64,000 nt of DNA from Streptomyces sp. CB09001 (GCF_003369795.1 NZ_CP026730.1:4579001-4643000), one strand, 5' to 3'; positions 27,918 to 36,596 are shown, counted from the first letter of the stretch. Program-made: numbers and translations. The notes: generated by a model not told the origin, from the sequence alone.

Positions 27918-28838
27918 TCACCCCAGCACCGCCGCCACCCCCACCAGTACCGGCACGGACACCACCGTCGAGACCAGGATCGCGTCGCGGGCCAGGCGCT
28001 CGCCCACCCCGTAGGTCGACGCGTACGTGTACAGGTTCTGCGCGGCGGGCAGTGCCGACGTCACCACCACGTCGAGGAGTTGGGGGCCCCGCAGACCGAA
28101 GACTCCCGACGCCAGCGCCCAGGCCACCGCCGGCTGGCCCACCGCCTTCAGCGCGACCGCGAGCAGCACCGGCCGCCGTTCCACGCCCCGCAGCGGCATC
28201 GTGGAGCCGCACAGGCCGATGCCGAAGGCCAGCAGCACCGCGGGGACGGACATGTTGCCGATCAGGGTCACCGGGTCCATGACCGGGTCGGGCACGTCGA
28301 GGCCGCTCGCGGCGACCGCGACCCCGGCGAGCGAACCCAGCGCGATCGGATTGCGCAGCGGCGTCAGCAGCCGACGCCACAGCGGGCCCTTCGCGCCCCC
28401 TCCCGACAGGTCCAGGATCGTCACCGCCACCGGCGTCACCAGCACCAGCTGGAACAGCAGCACCGGCGCCACCAGCGAGGCGTCGCCCAGGACGTACACG
28501 GCGATCGGGATGCCGAGGTTGCCGGAGTTGACGTACCCGGAGCAGAGCGCGCCGATCGTCGTACGGCCCACGCCCCAGCCGCGTACGACGCCCACCGCGA
28601 CGAACGCACCGGCCACCGCCAGCGTGGACAGGGCCGTCACCAGCAGCCGGGCGGAGAAGACCACCGACAGGTCGGCCGTCGCCAGGGTGGTGAACAGCAG
28701 GGCGGGGGAGGCCACGTGGAAGGCGAGCTTGGTCAGCACCTCGCGGCCCTGGGGGCCGAGGTGCCCGCGCAGGCCGAGGACGTAGCCGACGCCGATCACC
28801 ACGGCGATGACCGCGAACCCGGTCAGCACCCCCTGCAC
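27918..28838 (-). CDS. AEC family transporter (auxin efflux carrier-like permease)
   Basis: A 306-aa integral membrane protein with ten predicted helices in two five-helix halves, as in the AEC/MdcF family. Useful blocks are LTKLAFHVASPALLFTTLA, SGYVNSGNLGIPIAVYVLGDASL with the conserved NxGN crossover region, and ALPAAQNLYTYASTYGVGERLARDAIL near the C-terminus. Such carriers export or import organic acids or auxin-like compounds; the substrate is unknown. GTG 28838 chosen because GGGGAGG lies 4 nt upstream; an in-frame ATG at 28946 would add 36 hydrophilic residues. Convergent with the Uma2 remnant. Confidence 0.87.
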   Translation of the reverse strand: MQGVLTGFAVIAVVIGVGYVLGLRGHLGPQGREVLTKLAFHVASPALLFTTLATADLSVVFSARLLVTALSTLAVAGAFVAVGVVRGWGVGRTTIGALCSGYVNSGNLGIPIAVYVLGDASLVAPVLLFQLVLVTPVAVTILDLSGGGAKGPLWRRLLTPLRNPIALGSLAGVAVAASGLDVPDPVMDPVTLIGNMSVPAVLLAFGIGLCGSTMPLRGVERRPVLLAVALKAVGQPAVAWALASGVFGLRGPQLLDVVVTSALPAAQNLYTYASTYGVGERLARDAILVSTVVSVPVLVGVAAVLG

Positions 28839-28982
28839 GGCACCTCCCCGCCGAGCGGGCGGACCAGGGACGATATGGCAGGGGGAGACGGACGGGACGC
28901 GTGGGGCATGCAGCAAACCCTCCGGGGCGGAGTCCGCGCACGTCAATGTGATCTCTGCTGCGATCTCCGACGGCGGGCACCG

Positions 28983-29369
28983 ATGATTTCCCGGCCGACG
29001 CCCGGTCTACCGCACGTGGACGCCGTGACACCCGCCGTACTCGTGCTGCCGGGGCCCGTCTCCCGAGGGGAGACGCCCCGGTTCTGCGACGAGGTGCGCG
29101 CGCTGCTGGAAAGCACCCGGGCCGGGGTGGTCGTCTGTGACGTCGGCGGTCTCGGGCCGCCGGGGCTCGCCGTGGTCGACCTGCTGGCCCGACTGGAGCT
29201 CACCGCCCGGCGGGCCGGGGGCCGGATCCGGTTGCGCGACCCCGATCCGGCCCTGCACGCCCTACTGAACCTCGTCGGCCTCCGCTTCGAGACGGAGCGG
29301 CAGGTCGAACAGCGGGAACCACCGCTTGGTGTCGAGGAAGCAGTGGAACCCGGTGATGCGGCCGTCTGA
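28983..29369 (+). CDS. STAS-domain protein (anti-sigma-factor antagonist-like)
   Basis: A 128-aa protein with a compact STAS fold: AVLVLPGPVSRGETPRFCDEVRALLESTRAGVVVCDVGGLGPPGLAVVDLLARLELTARRAGGRIRLRDPDPALHALLNLVGL. The usual phosphorylatable Ser after the D-x-S/T block is replaced (DVGGLGPPG), so control by anti-sigma kinase phosphorylation is doubtful. The last 36 codons overlap the 3' end of the convergent sigma factor gene by 108 bp, so one of the two tails is constrained by the other strand. It may modulate a partner anti-sigma factor elsewhere. Confidence 0.7.
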   Translation: MISRPTPGLPHVDAVTPAVLVLPGPVSRGETPRFCDEVRALLESTRAGVVVCDVGGLGPPGLAVVDLLARLELTARRAGGRIRLRDPDPALHALLNLVGLRFETERQVEQREPPLGVEEAVEPGDAAV

Positions 29370-30266
29370 GATCTCCAGCACCTGGACCGCCCACGGCGCG
29401 AAGCCGCCCGCCTCCGGGTCCGGCTTGTAGTGCGCGAAGGCCGGCAGTCCGTTGGCCTGGACCGGCAGCAGCCGGGACCCGGCGCACGCGGCACCCAGCG
29501 TGGTCATGAAACCGGTGATGTCCGCCGGGCCGGCCAGCCACAGGTCGAACGGCGGCATCGTCATGACCGCGTCCTCGTGCAGCAGCGCCGTCAGCGCCGT
29601 CATGTCGTAGCCCTCGAAGGCCGCGACATAACGCTCCAGCAGCTTCTGCTGCTCCTCGTCCAGCGGGTCCGACACCGCCGCGTCGGCCCCCCGGTCCGCC
29701 CGCTCGGCGAGCGTCGCGCGGGCGCGCTGCAGCGCGCTGTTGACGGAGGCGACCGAGGTGCCGAGCAGCTCGGCGACCTCGCTCGCCTTCCACGCCAGCA
29801 CCTCGCGCAGGATCAGCACCGCCCGCTGCTTGGGCGGCAGCTGTTGCAGGGCGGCCATGAACGCCAGCCGCACGGACTCCTTGGCGACCGCGGCCTCGGC
29901 CGGGTCGGCGGTCTGCGGCAGCACGCGGGCGTCCGGCATCGGCTCCAGCCAGGTGTGGTCCGGGCGGGGGGACAGTGCGGCCCGGGCGAGCGGCGTCGCC
30001 TCCGTCAGGTCCATCGGACGCGCCCGCTTGTTGCCCGCGGTCAGCATGTCCAGGCAGACATTGGTCGCGATCCGGTACAGCCAGGAGCGCAGACTGGAGC
30101 GGCCCTCGAACTTGTCGTAGCTCCGCCAGGCGCGCACCAGGGTGTCCTGCACCGCGTCCTCGGCCTCGAAGGAGGAACCGAGCATGCGGTAGCAGTACCC
30201 CGTCAGCTCGGGCCGGTGCTTCTCCAGCGCCGAGTCCAGCTCCGGCGTCACGGTGCCGTTGGTCAT
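29262..30266 (-). CDS. ECF RNA polymerase sigma factor with C-terminal SnoaL-like domain
   Basis: A 334-aa sigma factor. Region 2 (GYCYRMLGSSFEAEDAVQDTLVRAWRSYDKFEGRSSLRSWLYRIATNVCLDML) is followed by region 4 (ALQQLPPKQRAVLILREVLAWKASEVAELLGTSVASVNSALQRAR). A ~130-residue SnoaL/NTF2-like domain (LLERYVAAFEGYDMTALTALLHEDAVMTMPPFDLWLAGPADI) completes it. Sigma factors with such a tail use it for control or ligand sensing instead of a separate anti-sigma, and none is adjacent here. It resembles the TIGR02960/SigX5-like group. ATG 30266 preferred; GTG 30281 adds five residues. Convergent overlap with the STAS gene. Confidence 0.87.
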   Translation of the reverse strand: MTNGTVTPELDSALEKHRPELTGYCYRMLGSSFEAEDAVQDTLVRAWRSYDKFEGRSSLRSWLYRIATNVCLDMLTAGNKRARPMDLTEATPLARAALSPRPDHTWLEPMPDARVLPQTADPAEAAVAKESVRLAFMAALQQLPPKQRAVLILREVLAWKASEVAELLGTSVASVNSALQRARATLAERADRGADAAVSDPLDEEQQKLLERYVAAFEGYDMTALTALLHEDAVMTMPPFDLWLAGPADITGFMTTLGAACAGSRLLPVQANGLPAFAHYKPDPEAGGFAPWAVQVLEISDGRITGFHCFLDTKRWFPLFDLPLRLEAEADEVQ

Positions 30267-30377
30267 CGTCCGTCCACCCACCCCTGTGGCGTCCCGTCGT
30301 GCGCGTCTTCGCGCCTCGCACTTCGGAAGCTACCGCAGGGGACTGACAATGGCCTGTGCAGTCAACAAAGGCGCAGG

Positions 30378-31688
30378 TCAGCGCGGCAGGCTCAGAGCCC
30401 TCACCGGCGCGCCCGCGGCCTGGCGGCGGGCCGCCAGCGACCCGGAGACCGTGATGACCACGACGCCCAGCACCGCGAGCACCCCCACCGCGACCGTCCC
30501 GGCCCAGCCGCCGGAGTGGAAGGCCACCGCCCCGACCGTGCTGCCCGCGCTGGAGCCCACGTAGTAGGCGGACTGGTACAGCGCCGAGGCCTGGGCGCGG
30601 CCGTGCTGCGCGGTCTTGCCGACCGCCGAGGAGGCCACCGCGTGCCCGGCGAAGAAGCCCGCCGTGATCAGTACCAGACCCAGCAGGACCAGCGGCAGGG
30701 ACGGCGCCAGGGACAGGAGCAGGCCCGCCGCCGTCGTCCCCGCGCCGAGATAGAGCGCCCCGCGGCGGCCGAGACGGCCCACCAGGCGGCCCGCCGTCGA
30801 GGCCGAGACCGTGCCGACCAGGTAGACCAGGAAGATCGAGCCGACGAGACCCTGCGGGAGGGAGAAGGGCGCCTCGGTCAGGCGGTAGCCGATCACCGTG
30901 TAGACGCCGCCGAACACCGTCATGAACAGCGCGCCGATCGCGTACAGGCGGCGCAGCAGCGGGTTGGCGAGGTGGTCGCGCACCGTGCGGACCAGCACGC
31001 GCGGACGCAGCGAGCCCGGGGTGAAGTGCTTCGGCGCCGGCAGCAGCAGCCGGAAGGCCACCGCGCACGCCACCGCGACGAGGCCGATGACCCCGACGGC
31101 GACCCGCCAGCCCCACTCCTGGGCGACCCAGCCGGTGATGACCCGGCCGCTCATCCCGCCCACGCTGTTGCCCGCCACGAACAGGCCGATCGCGGTGACC
31201 AGCGCCCGCGGCCGCACCTCCTCCGCGAGATACGCCGTCGCCGAGGCCGGCAGCCCGGCCAGCGCCGCGCCCTGCACCGCCCGCAGCGCGACCAGCGCCG
31301 GCAGCGACGGCGCGAACGGCACCAGCAGCCCGACGGTCACCGCGACCGCCAGCGACGCCGTCATGACCGTACGCCGTCCGAACCGCTCCGACAGCGCGCT
31401 CATCGGCAGCACGAACACCGCGAGGCCGCCGGTCGCGGCGGCCACGGTCCAGCTCGCGTCGCTCGCCGTGACACCGAGGTCGCCCGAGATCAGCGGCAGC
31501 AGGGCCTGAGTGGAGTAGAGGAGCGCGAAGGTCGCGACGCCCGCCAGGAACAGCGCGAAACTCATCCGGCGGTAGCCGGGGCCGCCCGGTGCCATGCGCG
31601 AGCCGGAGGAGCCGGTGGAGTCGGGGACCGCGGAGGCGGCGGATGCGGCGTCCACGACCGTGGACGCCCCGGTATCGGCGGGAGTCAT
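30378..31688 (-). CDS. MFS efflux transporter (YnfM/arabinose-efflux-like, 12 TM)
   Basis: A 436-aa major facilitator. After a ~40-residue polar leader come twelve hydrophobic segments. The MFS loop 2-3 motif appears as SALSERFGRRTVMTASL and the C-terminal half repeats it as GRLVGRLGRRGALYLG; LRAVQGAALAGLPASATAYLAEEV is the motif-B region. ATG 31688 has no Shine-Dalgarno but TACCTT 6 nt upstream, suggesting a leaderless transcript. It is divergent from a LysR regulator 63 bp away, the usual arrangement for a regulated exporter. The substrate is unknown. Confidence 0.88.
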   Translation of the reverse strand: MTPADTGASTVVDAASAASAVPDSTGSSGSRMAPGGPGYRRMSFALFLAGVATFALLYSTQALLPLISGDLGVTASDASWTVAAATGGLAVFVLPMSALSERFGRRTVMTASLAVAVTVGLLVPFAPSLPALVALRAVQGAALAGLPASATAYLAEEVRPRALVTAIGLFVAGNSVGGMSGRVITGWVAQEWGWRVAVGVIGLVAVACAVAFRLLLPAPKHFTPGSLRPRVLVRTVRDHLANPLLRRLYAIGALFMTVFGGVYTVIGYRLTEAPFSLPQGLVGSIFLVYLVGTVSASTAGRLVGRLGRRGALYLGAGTTAAGLLLSLAPSLPLVLLGLVLITAGFFAGHAVASSAVGKTAQHGRAQASALYQSAYYVGSSAGSTVGAVAFHSGGWAGTVAVGVLAVLGVVVITVSGSLAARRQAAGAPVRALSLPR

Positions 31689-31718
31689 GCCACGAAGGTA
31701 CGAAGCCCCTTACTCATC

Positions 31719-31744
31719 CGTCCAATGCATGGAACGGCCATAAT
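31719..31744. promoter_or_regulatory. MFS/LysR intergenic operator and lysR -10 box
   Basis: CGTCCAATGCATGGAACG (31719-31736) is an imperfect palindrome centred on ATGCAT, 14 of 18 positions symmetric. CATAAT (31739-31744) follows and lies exactly 7 nt before the lysR ATG. Likely the LysR binding site controlling both divergent genes. Confidence 0.5.
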
Positions 31745-31751
31745 CGTTCCC

Positions 31752-32705
31752 ATGGTGCATCAGCGAAGCTCACGGCCCCGCCTGTCACCCTCCGGTGACA
31801 CAGAAGACATCGTCGCGCTGCTCGCGCCCCGCCTCGCGCACTTCGCCGGTGTGGCCCGCACCGAGCACGTCACCCGGGCCGCCCAGGAGATGAACGTCCC
31901 CCAGTCGACCCTCTCCCGCGCCCTCGTCCGCCTGGAGGAGGACCTCGGCGTCGACCTGTTCGTCCGCCGCGGCCGCACCCTCGCGCTGACCGTCGCCGGG
32001 CGGACCTTCCTCGGCTCCGTCGAGCGCGCCCTCGCCGAGGTCGAGCGCGCCGCCGACGAGGTCCGCGCCGACGCCGACCCGGCCACCGGCAAGGTCGCCT
32101 TCGGCTTCCTGCACACCATGGGCGCCGAGACCGTCCCCGGCCTGCTGCACGCCTTCCGCGCCGACCACCCCCGCGTCCGCTTCAGCCTCGTGCAGAACTA
32201 CGGCGAGGCCATGCTGGAGGGCCTGCGCGCGGGGGAGCTGGACCTGTGCCTCACCTCCCCGGTCCCCGACGCCCCCGACCTGGTCGCCCGCCGCCTCGAC
32301 GAGCAGAAGCTGCGCCTGGTCGTCCCGGCCGACCACTCCCTGGCCGGGCGCAGACGCATCCGCCTCGCCGAGGCCGCCGACGAGATCTTCGTGACCCTGG
32401 AGCCCGGCTACGGCCTGCGGCGCATCACCGACGCGCTGTGCAAGGAGGCCGGTTTCCGGCCCAGGGTGGCCTTCGAGGGAGAGGAGGCGGAGACGCTGCG
32501 CGGCCTGGTCGCGGCCGGTCTCGGCGTCGCCCTGCTGCCGCCGCCCGCCGTGCCCCGCCCCGGCGTGGTCGAACTGACGGTCACCGCCCCGCGCGCCGCC
32601 CGCGAGATCGGCGTGGCCTGGCTGGCGGGACGCACGGACACACCACCCGTGGCGGCGTTCAAGAGGTTCCTGCTGTCGAGGAGGGGCAGCCTGCTGCCGT
32701 CCTGA
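31752..32705 (+). CDS. LysR-type transcriptional regulator
   Basis: A 317-aa LTTR. The HTH is at ~25-85 (APRLAHFAGVARTEHVTRAAQEMNVPQSTLSRALVRLEEDLGVDLFVRRGRTLALTVAG), and the effector domain follows with VAFGFLHTMGAETVPGLL and ELDLCLTSPVPDAPDL. A slightly extended N-terminus precedes the HTH. ATG start with CATAAT 7 nt upstream, probably leaderless. Divergent from the MFS exporter and likely its activator or repressor, with the effector being the exported compound (inference). Confidence 0.92.
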   Translation: MVHQRSSRPRLSPSGDTEDIVALLAPRLAHFAGVARTEHVTRAAQEMNVPQSTLSRALVRLEEDLGVDLFVRRGRTLALTVAGRTFLGSVERALAEVERAADEVRADADPATGKVAFGFLHTMGAETVPGLLHAFRADHPRVRFSLVQNYGEAMLEGLRAGELDLCLTSPVPDAPDLVARRLDEQKLRLVVPADHSLAGRRRIRLAEAADEIFVTLEPGYGLRRITDALCKEAGFRPRVAFEGEEAETLRGLVAAGLGVALLPPPAVPRPGVVELTVTAPRAAREIGVAWLAGRTDTPPVAAFKRFLLSRRGSLLPS

Positions 32706-32797
32706 TCCTCCGCGACCGGCGCGGCCGCCCGTACCCGGAGGTGAACCTCGGCATGGGCACCCGCGCACCCCGTCGCGGTCGCCCGGAGGGCGCTCGG

Positions 32798-33379
32798 CTA
32801 CGGAAGCCGCACGACGAGGCGGTCGGCGACGAGCGCGCGAAAGGTTTCGGCCGGGTCGTCGTCCAGCGACGGGAGACTTCCGCCGAGCTGCAGGGTGGCG
32901 AAACCGTGGGCCAGCGACCAAGCGGTCAGGCCGGCCCGCCGGGCATCAAGACCGGCCCTCACGCCAGGGAGGTCCTCGACGCCCGACGCCAGCGCCCGGG
33001 AGGCGTGCTCCCTGGCCGCGGTCAGCTCCGGGTCGCCGGCGTGGAGCAGTTGGGGCCGGAACATCACCTCGAAGTGGGCCGGATGGTCCAGGGCGAACTC
33101 CACGTACCGCACGCCCATTTCGCGCAGCCGGTGCGTGGAGCCGGCCGGCACCGCGGTCAGGGCGGCGGCCAGCAGCTCGAAACCCTCCGTGGCGATCGCG
33201 GTCAGCAGCCCGGCCTTGTCCTTGAAATGGTGGGCGGGGGCGGCGTGGGAGACCTCGGCGCGGCGGGCGAGGTCGCGGAGGCTGATCGCGGCGACGCCGT
33301 CGCTCCGGATGACCTCCAGCGCGGCGGAGAGGACGGCTCGGCGCAGGTCTCCGTGGTGGTAAGCGCGGGTCGCGGCCAT
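32798..33379 (-). CDS. TetR family regulator with WHG-type C-terminal domain
   Basis: A 193-aa regulator. HTH at ~10-56 (YHHGDLRRAVLSAALEVIRSDGVAAISLRDLARRAEVSHAAPAHHFKDKAGLLTAIA); the YHHGDLR start and HAAPAHHF recognition helix are typical of the TetR subgroup with the WHG ligand-binding domain. It is divergent from the SCO6745-family gene, with a strong promoter on the plus strand between them, so it likely represses that gene. Convergent with lysR across a 92-bp gap in which I see nothing. Confidence 0.9.
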   Translation of the reverse strand: MAATRAYHHGDLRRAVLSAALEVIRSDGVAAISLRDLARRAEVSHAAPAHHFKDKAGLLTAIATEGFELLAAALTAVPAGSTHRLREMGVRYVEFALDHPAHFEVMFRPQLLHAGDPELTAAREHASRALASGVEDLPGVRAGLDARRAGLTAWSLAHGFATLQLGGSLPSLDDDPAETFRALVADRLVVRLP

Positions 33380-33406
33380 GGCCCCAGGCTATCCCATATC
33401 TAGTCA

Positions 33407-33436
33407 TTGACAAGACGGTGGCGGCGCCCGCAATCT
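33407..33436 (+). promoter_or_regulatory. Promoter of the SCO6745-family gene
   Basis: A perfect TTGACA (33407-33412), 18 bp, then CAATCT (33431-33436), 54 bp before the ATG. It lies in the divergent gap next to the TetR gene, where a repressor could bind (ATCTAGTCATTGACAAG region). Confidence 0.6.
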
Positions 33437-33489
33437 GGTCGGTGTCAAGTTCCGGTGGGGCGCTCGGCAGTGACAGCGGAGGAAGCGAC

Positions 33490-34368
33490 ATGAAGCACAG
33501 CCTGAGCACGGTCCGGCAGATGTGGCAGTTGCTGGAGCCGGTGCATGCCACGCTCTATTACGCGCCGGAGGCCTTCGAGGAGGCCGCGGCCCTCGGCTAC
33601 GCCACTGACGAGCGCTGGCCGAGCTACTTCGCCTACCGCGCCGCGCCGCTCGGTCCGGCCGGCCCGCGGCTGGTGAACGCGCTCTTCTACAGCCTCAGCC
33701 CGCAGATGGTCGAGCGCTACACCGCACCGGCCTGGCGGACCGCCGCGCCCGAACGGGTCCTGGAGGCCCGGGGCGTGGCGGTGAACCGCGCACTGCGCAA
33801 GCTCCTCGGTGACCGGATCGGCTCGCCCGAGCTGCGCGAGGCCGCGGACCTGGCCCGCCGCGCCGCCGAGGCCGCGGACACCGCGGGCCGCCCCCTGGCC
33901 GCCGCCAACGCCTCGCTGCCCTGGCCCGACGAGTCGCACCTGGTGCTCTGGCAGGCGGCCACCGTCCTGCGCGAGCACCGCGGCGACGGCCATGTCGCCG
34001 CCCTCCAGGCCCACGGCATCGGCCCCGTCGAGTCCCTGGTGTCGCACGCCGCCGTCGGAGCCGCGCCCGAGGAGGTGTTCCGCAGCAGGCAGTGGAGCGA
34101 CGCGGACTGGGCCGCCGCCCGCGCACGCCTCGCCGCCCGCGGCCTGGTGGAGGCCGACGGCGGGGCCACCGACGAAGGGCTCCGGGTGCGTACCGGAGTC
34201 GAGAAGCTCACCGATGAGCTCGCAGCCGCCCCCTGGGAAGCCCTCACGCCCGGCGAAACGGCCCGGCTGGCCGAACTGCTCGTACCGCCGGTGCTCGACA
34301 TCGTCGGCGCCGGTCTCCTCCCCTCGCAGAGCACCCTGGGCATCGGCCTGAAGTACGACTACCGGTGA
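33490..34368 (+). CDS. SCO6745 family protein, function unknown
   Basis: A 292-aa soluble, helix-rich protein, mostly Ala/Glu/Arg. The N-terminus RQMWQLLEPVHATLYYAPEAFEEAAALGYATDERWPSYFAYRAAPLGPAG and the later ERYTAPAWRTAAPERVLEAR are features I associate with the actinobacterial SCO6745/SalK-like family found near regulators and secondary metabolism genes. No catalytic motif is evident. GGAGG lies 9 nt before the ATG. Under a consensus-like promoter and divergent from a TetR gene, so expression is probably inducible. The 87 bp after it hold only weak G/C inverted repeats. Confidence 0.72.
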   Translation: MKHSLSTVRQMWQLLEPVHATLYYAPEAFEEAAALGYATDERWPSYFAYRAAPLGPAGPRLVNALFYSLSPQMVERYTAPAWRTAAPERVLEARGVAVNRALRKLLGDRIGSPELREAADLARRAAEAADTAGRPLAAANASLPWPDESHLVLWQAATVLREHRGDGHVAALQAHGIGPVESLVSHAAVGAAPEEVFRSRQWSDADWAAARARLAARGLVEADGGATDEGLRVRTGVEKLTDELAAAPWEALTPGETARLAELLVPPVLDIVGAGLLPSQSTLGIGLKYDYR

Positions 34369-34455
34369 GTGGCGACGCGCGCGACGGGAACCGCGCGCTT
34401 CGGCCGTGACGGTCCACCCCCGGCACGCGGTCCGCCCCGCCGCAGGAGCCGCGTG

Positions 34456-35217
34456 CTACCGCCGCAACGACTTCCCGAACCCCGCCGCCAGCGGCATCCG
34501 CAGCCCCAGCGGCGGGGGAGCGGCCAGGGCGTCCTCCACCGGGCGCGAGAAGGACTGCCCGAACAGCACCCCCATCATGAAGTCCTCGGCCAGCGCCGCG
34601 ACTTCGTCCCGGTACTGGCGCAGCCCGTGGCCGTCGGAGTGCACCTCGAACCGGCACACGGAGCGGTTCGCCTTCTTCGCCCGGGAGGCGAGCCGGAAGG
34701 ACAACTCCGGGTCGCTGTGACCGTCGTTCGTGCCGTGCACGATCAGCACCTGCCGTCCGGCGAGCTGCTTCACCGGTTCGGGTGGCGCGGCCACATCGTC
34801 GTCCGGCAGCCAAGGGGCGATCGCCAGGGCCGAGTTGACCGCCTCGTGCCCCGCCGCCCGCAACGCCGCACGACCGCCCATGCCGACGCCGGCCAGGCAG
34901 ACCGGCACGTCGCCGTAGCGCCGTACGGCCTCGTCGGCGGCCCATTCCGCGTCCCGGGCGAGATGCGCCTCGGCGCCGTTCCAGCCGCGGTAGCGGTAGT
35001 GCACGACGTGCGTGGCCAGCCCCTCCTCCCGGCCCGCGCGCGCCAGCCTGCGTCCCAACGCGCGCACGGACGCGGCCGCGAGCAGCGCGGAGGGCCTGCG
35101 GTCGGAGACCTCGTCGCCCTCGGGGAGCAGCAGCACCACGCCGCTCACCGCCGTCCCCTCCGGACCGAGCGTCCGCCCCAGCCGGGCCCGACGGACCGGC
35201 GTCGCTTGCTGTGCCAT
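34456..35217 (-). CDS. Alpha/beta-hydrolase-fold protein lacking the nucleophile serine
   Basis: A 253-aa hydrolase-fold protein. The core elements are VVLLLPEGDE, THVVHYRYRGWNG, the nucleophile elbow VCLAGVGMGGRAAL at ~107-119, VLIVHGTNDGHSDPE (Asp position) and DGHGLRQY (His position). The elbow reads G-V-G-M-G instead of G-x-S-x-G; residue 112, the expected Ser, is Gly (codon GGC). The other triad positions remain. It is therefore probably catalytically inactive or works differently, for example as a binding protein. ATG 35217. It stands alone between the SCO6745-family gene and adenosine deaminase, divergent from the latter. Confidence 0.78.
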   Translation of the reverse strand: MAQQATPVRRARLGRTLGPEGTAVSGVVLLLPEGDEVSDRRPSALLAAASVRALGRRLARAGREEGLATHVVHYRYRGWNGAEAHLARDAEWAADEAVRRYGDVPVCLAGVGMGGRAALRAAGHEAVNSALAIAPWLPDDDVAAPPEPVKQLAGRQVLIVHGTNDGHSDPELSFRLASRAKKANRSVCRFEVHSDGHGLRQYRDEVAALAEDFMMGVLFGQSFSRPVEDALAAPPPLGLRMPLAAGFGKSLRR

Positions 35218-35324
35218 GTCAGAAGATTCTCAGAAGACCGGGTGTACGGAACCCGTCCGGGCAGTCACCGTTACATATCGGGGAGTCCGTACACCGCATC
35301 GGGTCTTGGCGTTCACCCGGCGTT

Positions 35325-35346
35325 CTACGCGCGTAGGAGTTAGAGT
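35325..35346 (+). promoter_or_regulatory. Nucleoside-regulon palindrome, site 4, and -10 of add
   Basis: CTACGCGCGTAG at 35325-35336, perfect palindrome, followed 4 bp later by TAGAGT (35341-35346), which stands 6 nt before the ATG at 35353. The transcript is therefore probably leaderless and the palindrome lies in the promoter spacer. Confidence 0.78.
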
Positions 35347-35352
35347 GCGCGC

Positions 35353-36543
35353 ATGACGAGCCAGAGCACCGAGAAGAGCGCCGCGGCCACCACCGCGACG
35401 GTCTCGAAGACCCCGTCGCCGGACCGGATCCGCCGGGCGCCCAAGGTCCTGCTGCACGACCACCTCGACGGCGGGCTGCGGCCGGGCACGGTCGTCGAAC
35501 TCGCCCGCGAGACGGGCTACGGGGACCTTCCCGAAACCGACGCCGACCTGCTCGGCACCTGGTTCCGGCAGGCCGCCGACTCCGGGTCGCTGGAGCGGTA
35601 CCTGGAGACCTTCTCCCACACCGTCGGCGTCATGCAGACCCGCGACGCCCTGGTCCGGGTCGCCGCCGAGTGCGCGGAGGACCTCGCCGAGGACGGCGTC
35701 GTGTACGCCGAGGTCCGGTACGCCCCCGAGCAGCACCTGGAGAAGGGGCTGACCCTCGAAGAGGTCGTCGAGGCCGTCAACGAGGGCTTCCGGGAGGGCG
35801 AGCGGCGGGCCCGGGAGAACGGCCACCGCATCCGGGTCGGCGCCCTGCTCACCGCCATGCGGCACGCCGCCCGCTCCCTGGAGATCGCCGAACTCGCCAA
35901 CCGCTACCGCGACCTCGGCGTGGTCGGCTTCGACATCGCGGGCGCCGAGGCCGGCTACCCGCCCACCCGGCACCTGGACGCCTTCGAGTACCTGAAGCGG
36001 GAGAACAACCACTTCACGATCCACGCCGGCGAGGCCTTCGGGCTGCCCTCCATCTGGCAGGCCCTGCAGTGGTGCGGCGCCGACCGGCTCGGGCACGGGG
36101 TGCGCATCATCGACGACATCCAGGTCCACGAGGACGGCTCGGTCAAGCTCGGACGGCTCGCCTCCTACGTCCGGGACAAGCGGATCCCGCTGGAGCTGTG
36201 CCCCAGCTCCAACCTCCAGACCGGCGCCGCCGACTCCTACGCCGAGCACCCCATCGGGCTGCTGCGCCGGCTGCACTTCCGGGCCACCGTCAATACCGAC
36301 AACCGGCTGATGTCCCACACCGGCATGAGCCGGGAATTCGAGCACCTGGTCGAGGCATTCGGTTACACGCTCGACGACATGCAGTGGTTCTCCGTCAATG
36401 CGATGAAATCAGCGTTCATTCCTTTCGATGAACGACTGGCCATGATCAATGACGTCATCAAGCCCGGATATGCCGAGCTGAAGTCCGAATGGCTGTTCCA
36501 GCAGACGGCTTCGACCAGCGGTTCTTCGGAATCCGACAGCTGA
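35353..36543 (+). CDS. add: Adenosine deaminase
   Basis: A 396-aa zinc enzyme converting (deoxy)adenosine to (deoxy)inosine. Metal ligands begin at VLLHDHLDGG (His35, His37); FTIHAGEAFG carries the catalytic His/Glu region, RLGHGVRI the next His and NTDNRLMS the final Asp. The first ~27 residues are a disordered Thr/Ala/Ser segment. Its promoter carries the nucleoside palindrome and no Shine-Dalgarno is well placed. Inosine would go to the purine nucleoside phosphorylase at 52385, which has the same operator. Codon usage in the last ~60 codons is less G/C-biased at third positions than upstream. Confidence 0.95.
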   Translation: MTSQSTEKSAAATTATVSKTPSPDRIRRAPKVLLHDHLDGGLRPGTVVELARETGYGDLPETDADLLGTWFRQAADSGSLERYLETFSHTVGVMQTRDALVRVAAECAEDLAEDGVVYAEVRYAPEQHLEKGLTLEEVVEAVNEGFREGERRARENGHRIRVGALLTAMRHAARSLEIAELANRYRDLGVVGFDIAGAEAGYPPTRHLDAFEYLKRENNHFTIHAGEAFGLPSIWQALQWCGADRLGHGVRIIDDIQVHEDGSVKLGRLASYVRDKRIPLELCPSSNLQTGAADSYAEHPIGLLRRLHFRATVNTDNRLMSHTGMSREFEHLVEAFGYTLDDMQWFSVNAMKSAFIPFDERLAMINDVIKPGYAELKSEWLFQQTASTSGSSESDS

Positions 36544-36569
36544 GTGCGGGACGACGGTAATACGGAAAC

Positions 36570-36596
36570 GCGGACGGGCATTCACCATCCGTCCGC
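36570..36596 (+). terminator. Stem-loop terminator after add
   Basis: GCGGACGG (36570-36577) pairs with CCGTCCGC (36589-36596), 8-bp stem and 11-nt loop, followed by ATTT. Located 27 bp after the stop codon. Confidence 0.7.

Noticed and set aside
29430..32705. A 1091-codon open frame on the plus strand running through sigma factor, MFS and lysR genes
   Set aside because: It is the mirror of the minus-strand sigma and MFS genes, with Arg/Gln/His-rich composition and no domain until it joins the real lysR start at 31752. Long antisense frames are expected at this GC content.
35353..36543. Horizontal origin of the add 3' end because of lower GC in the last codons
   Set aside because: The protein stays within family conservation and the change is short; local codon drift is enough.
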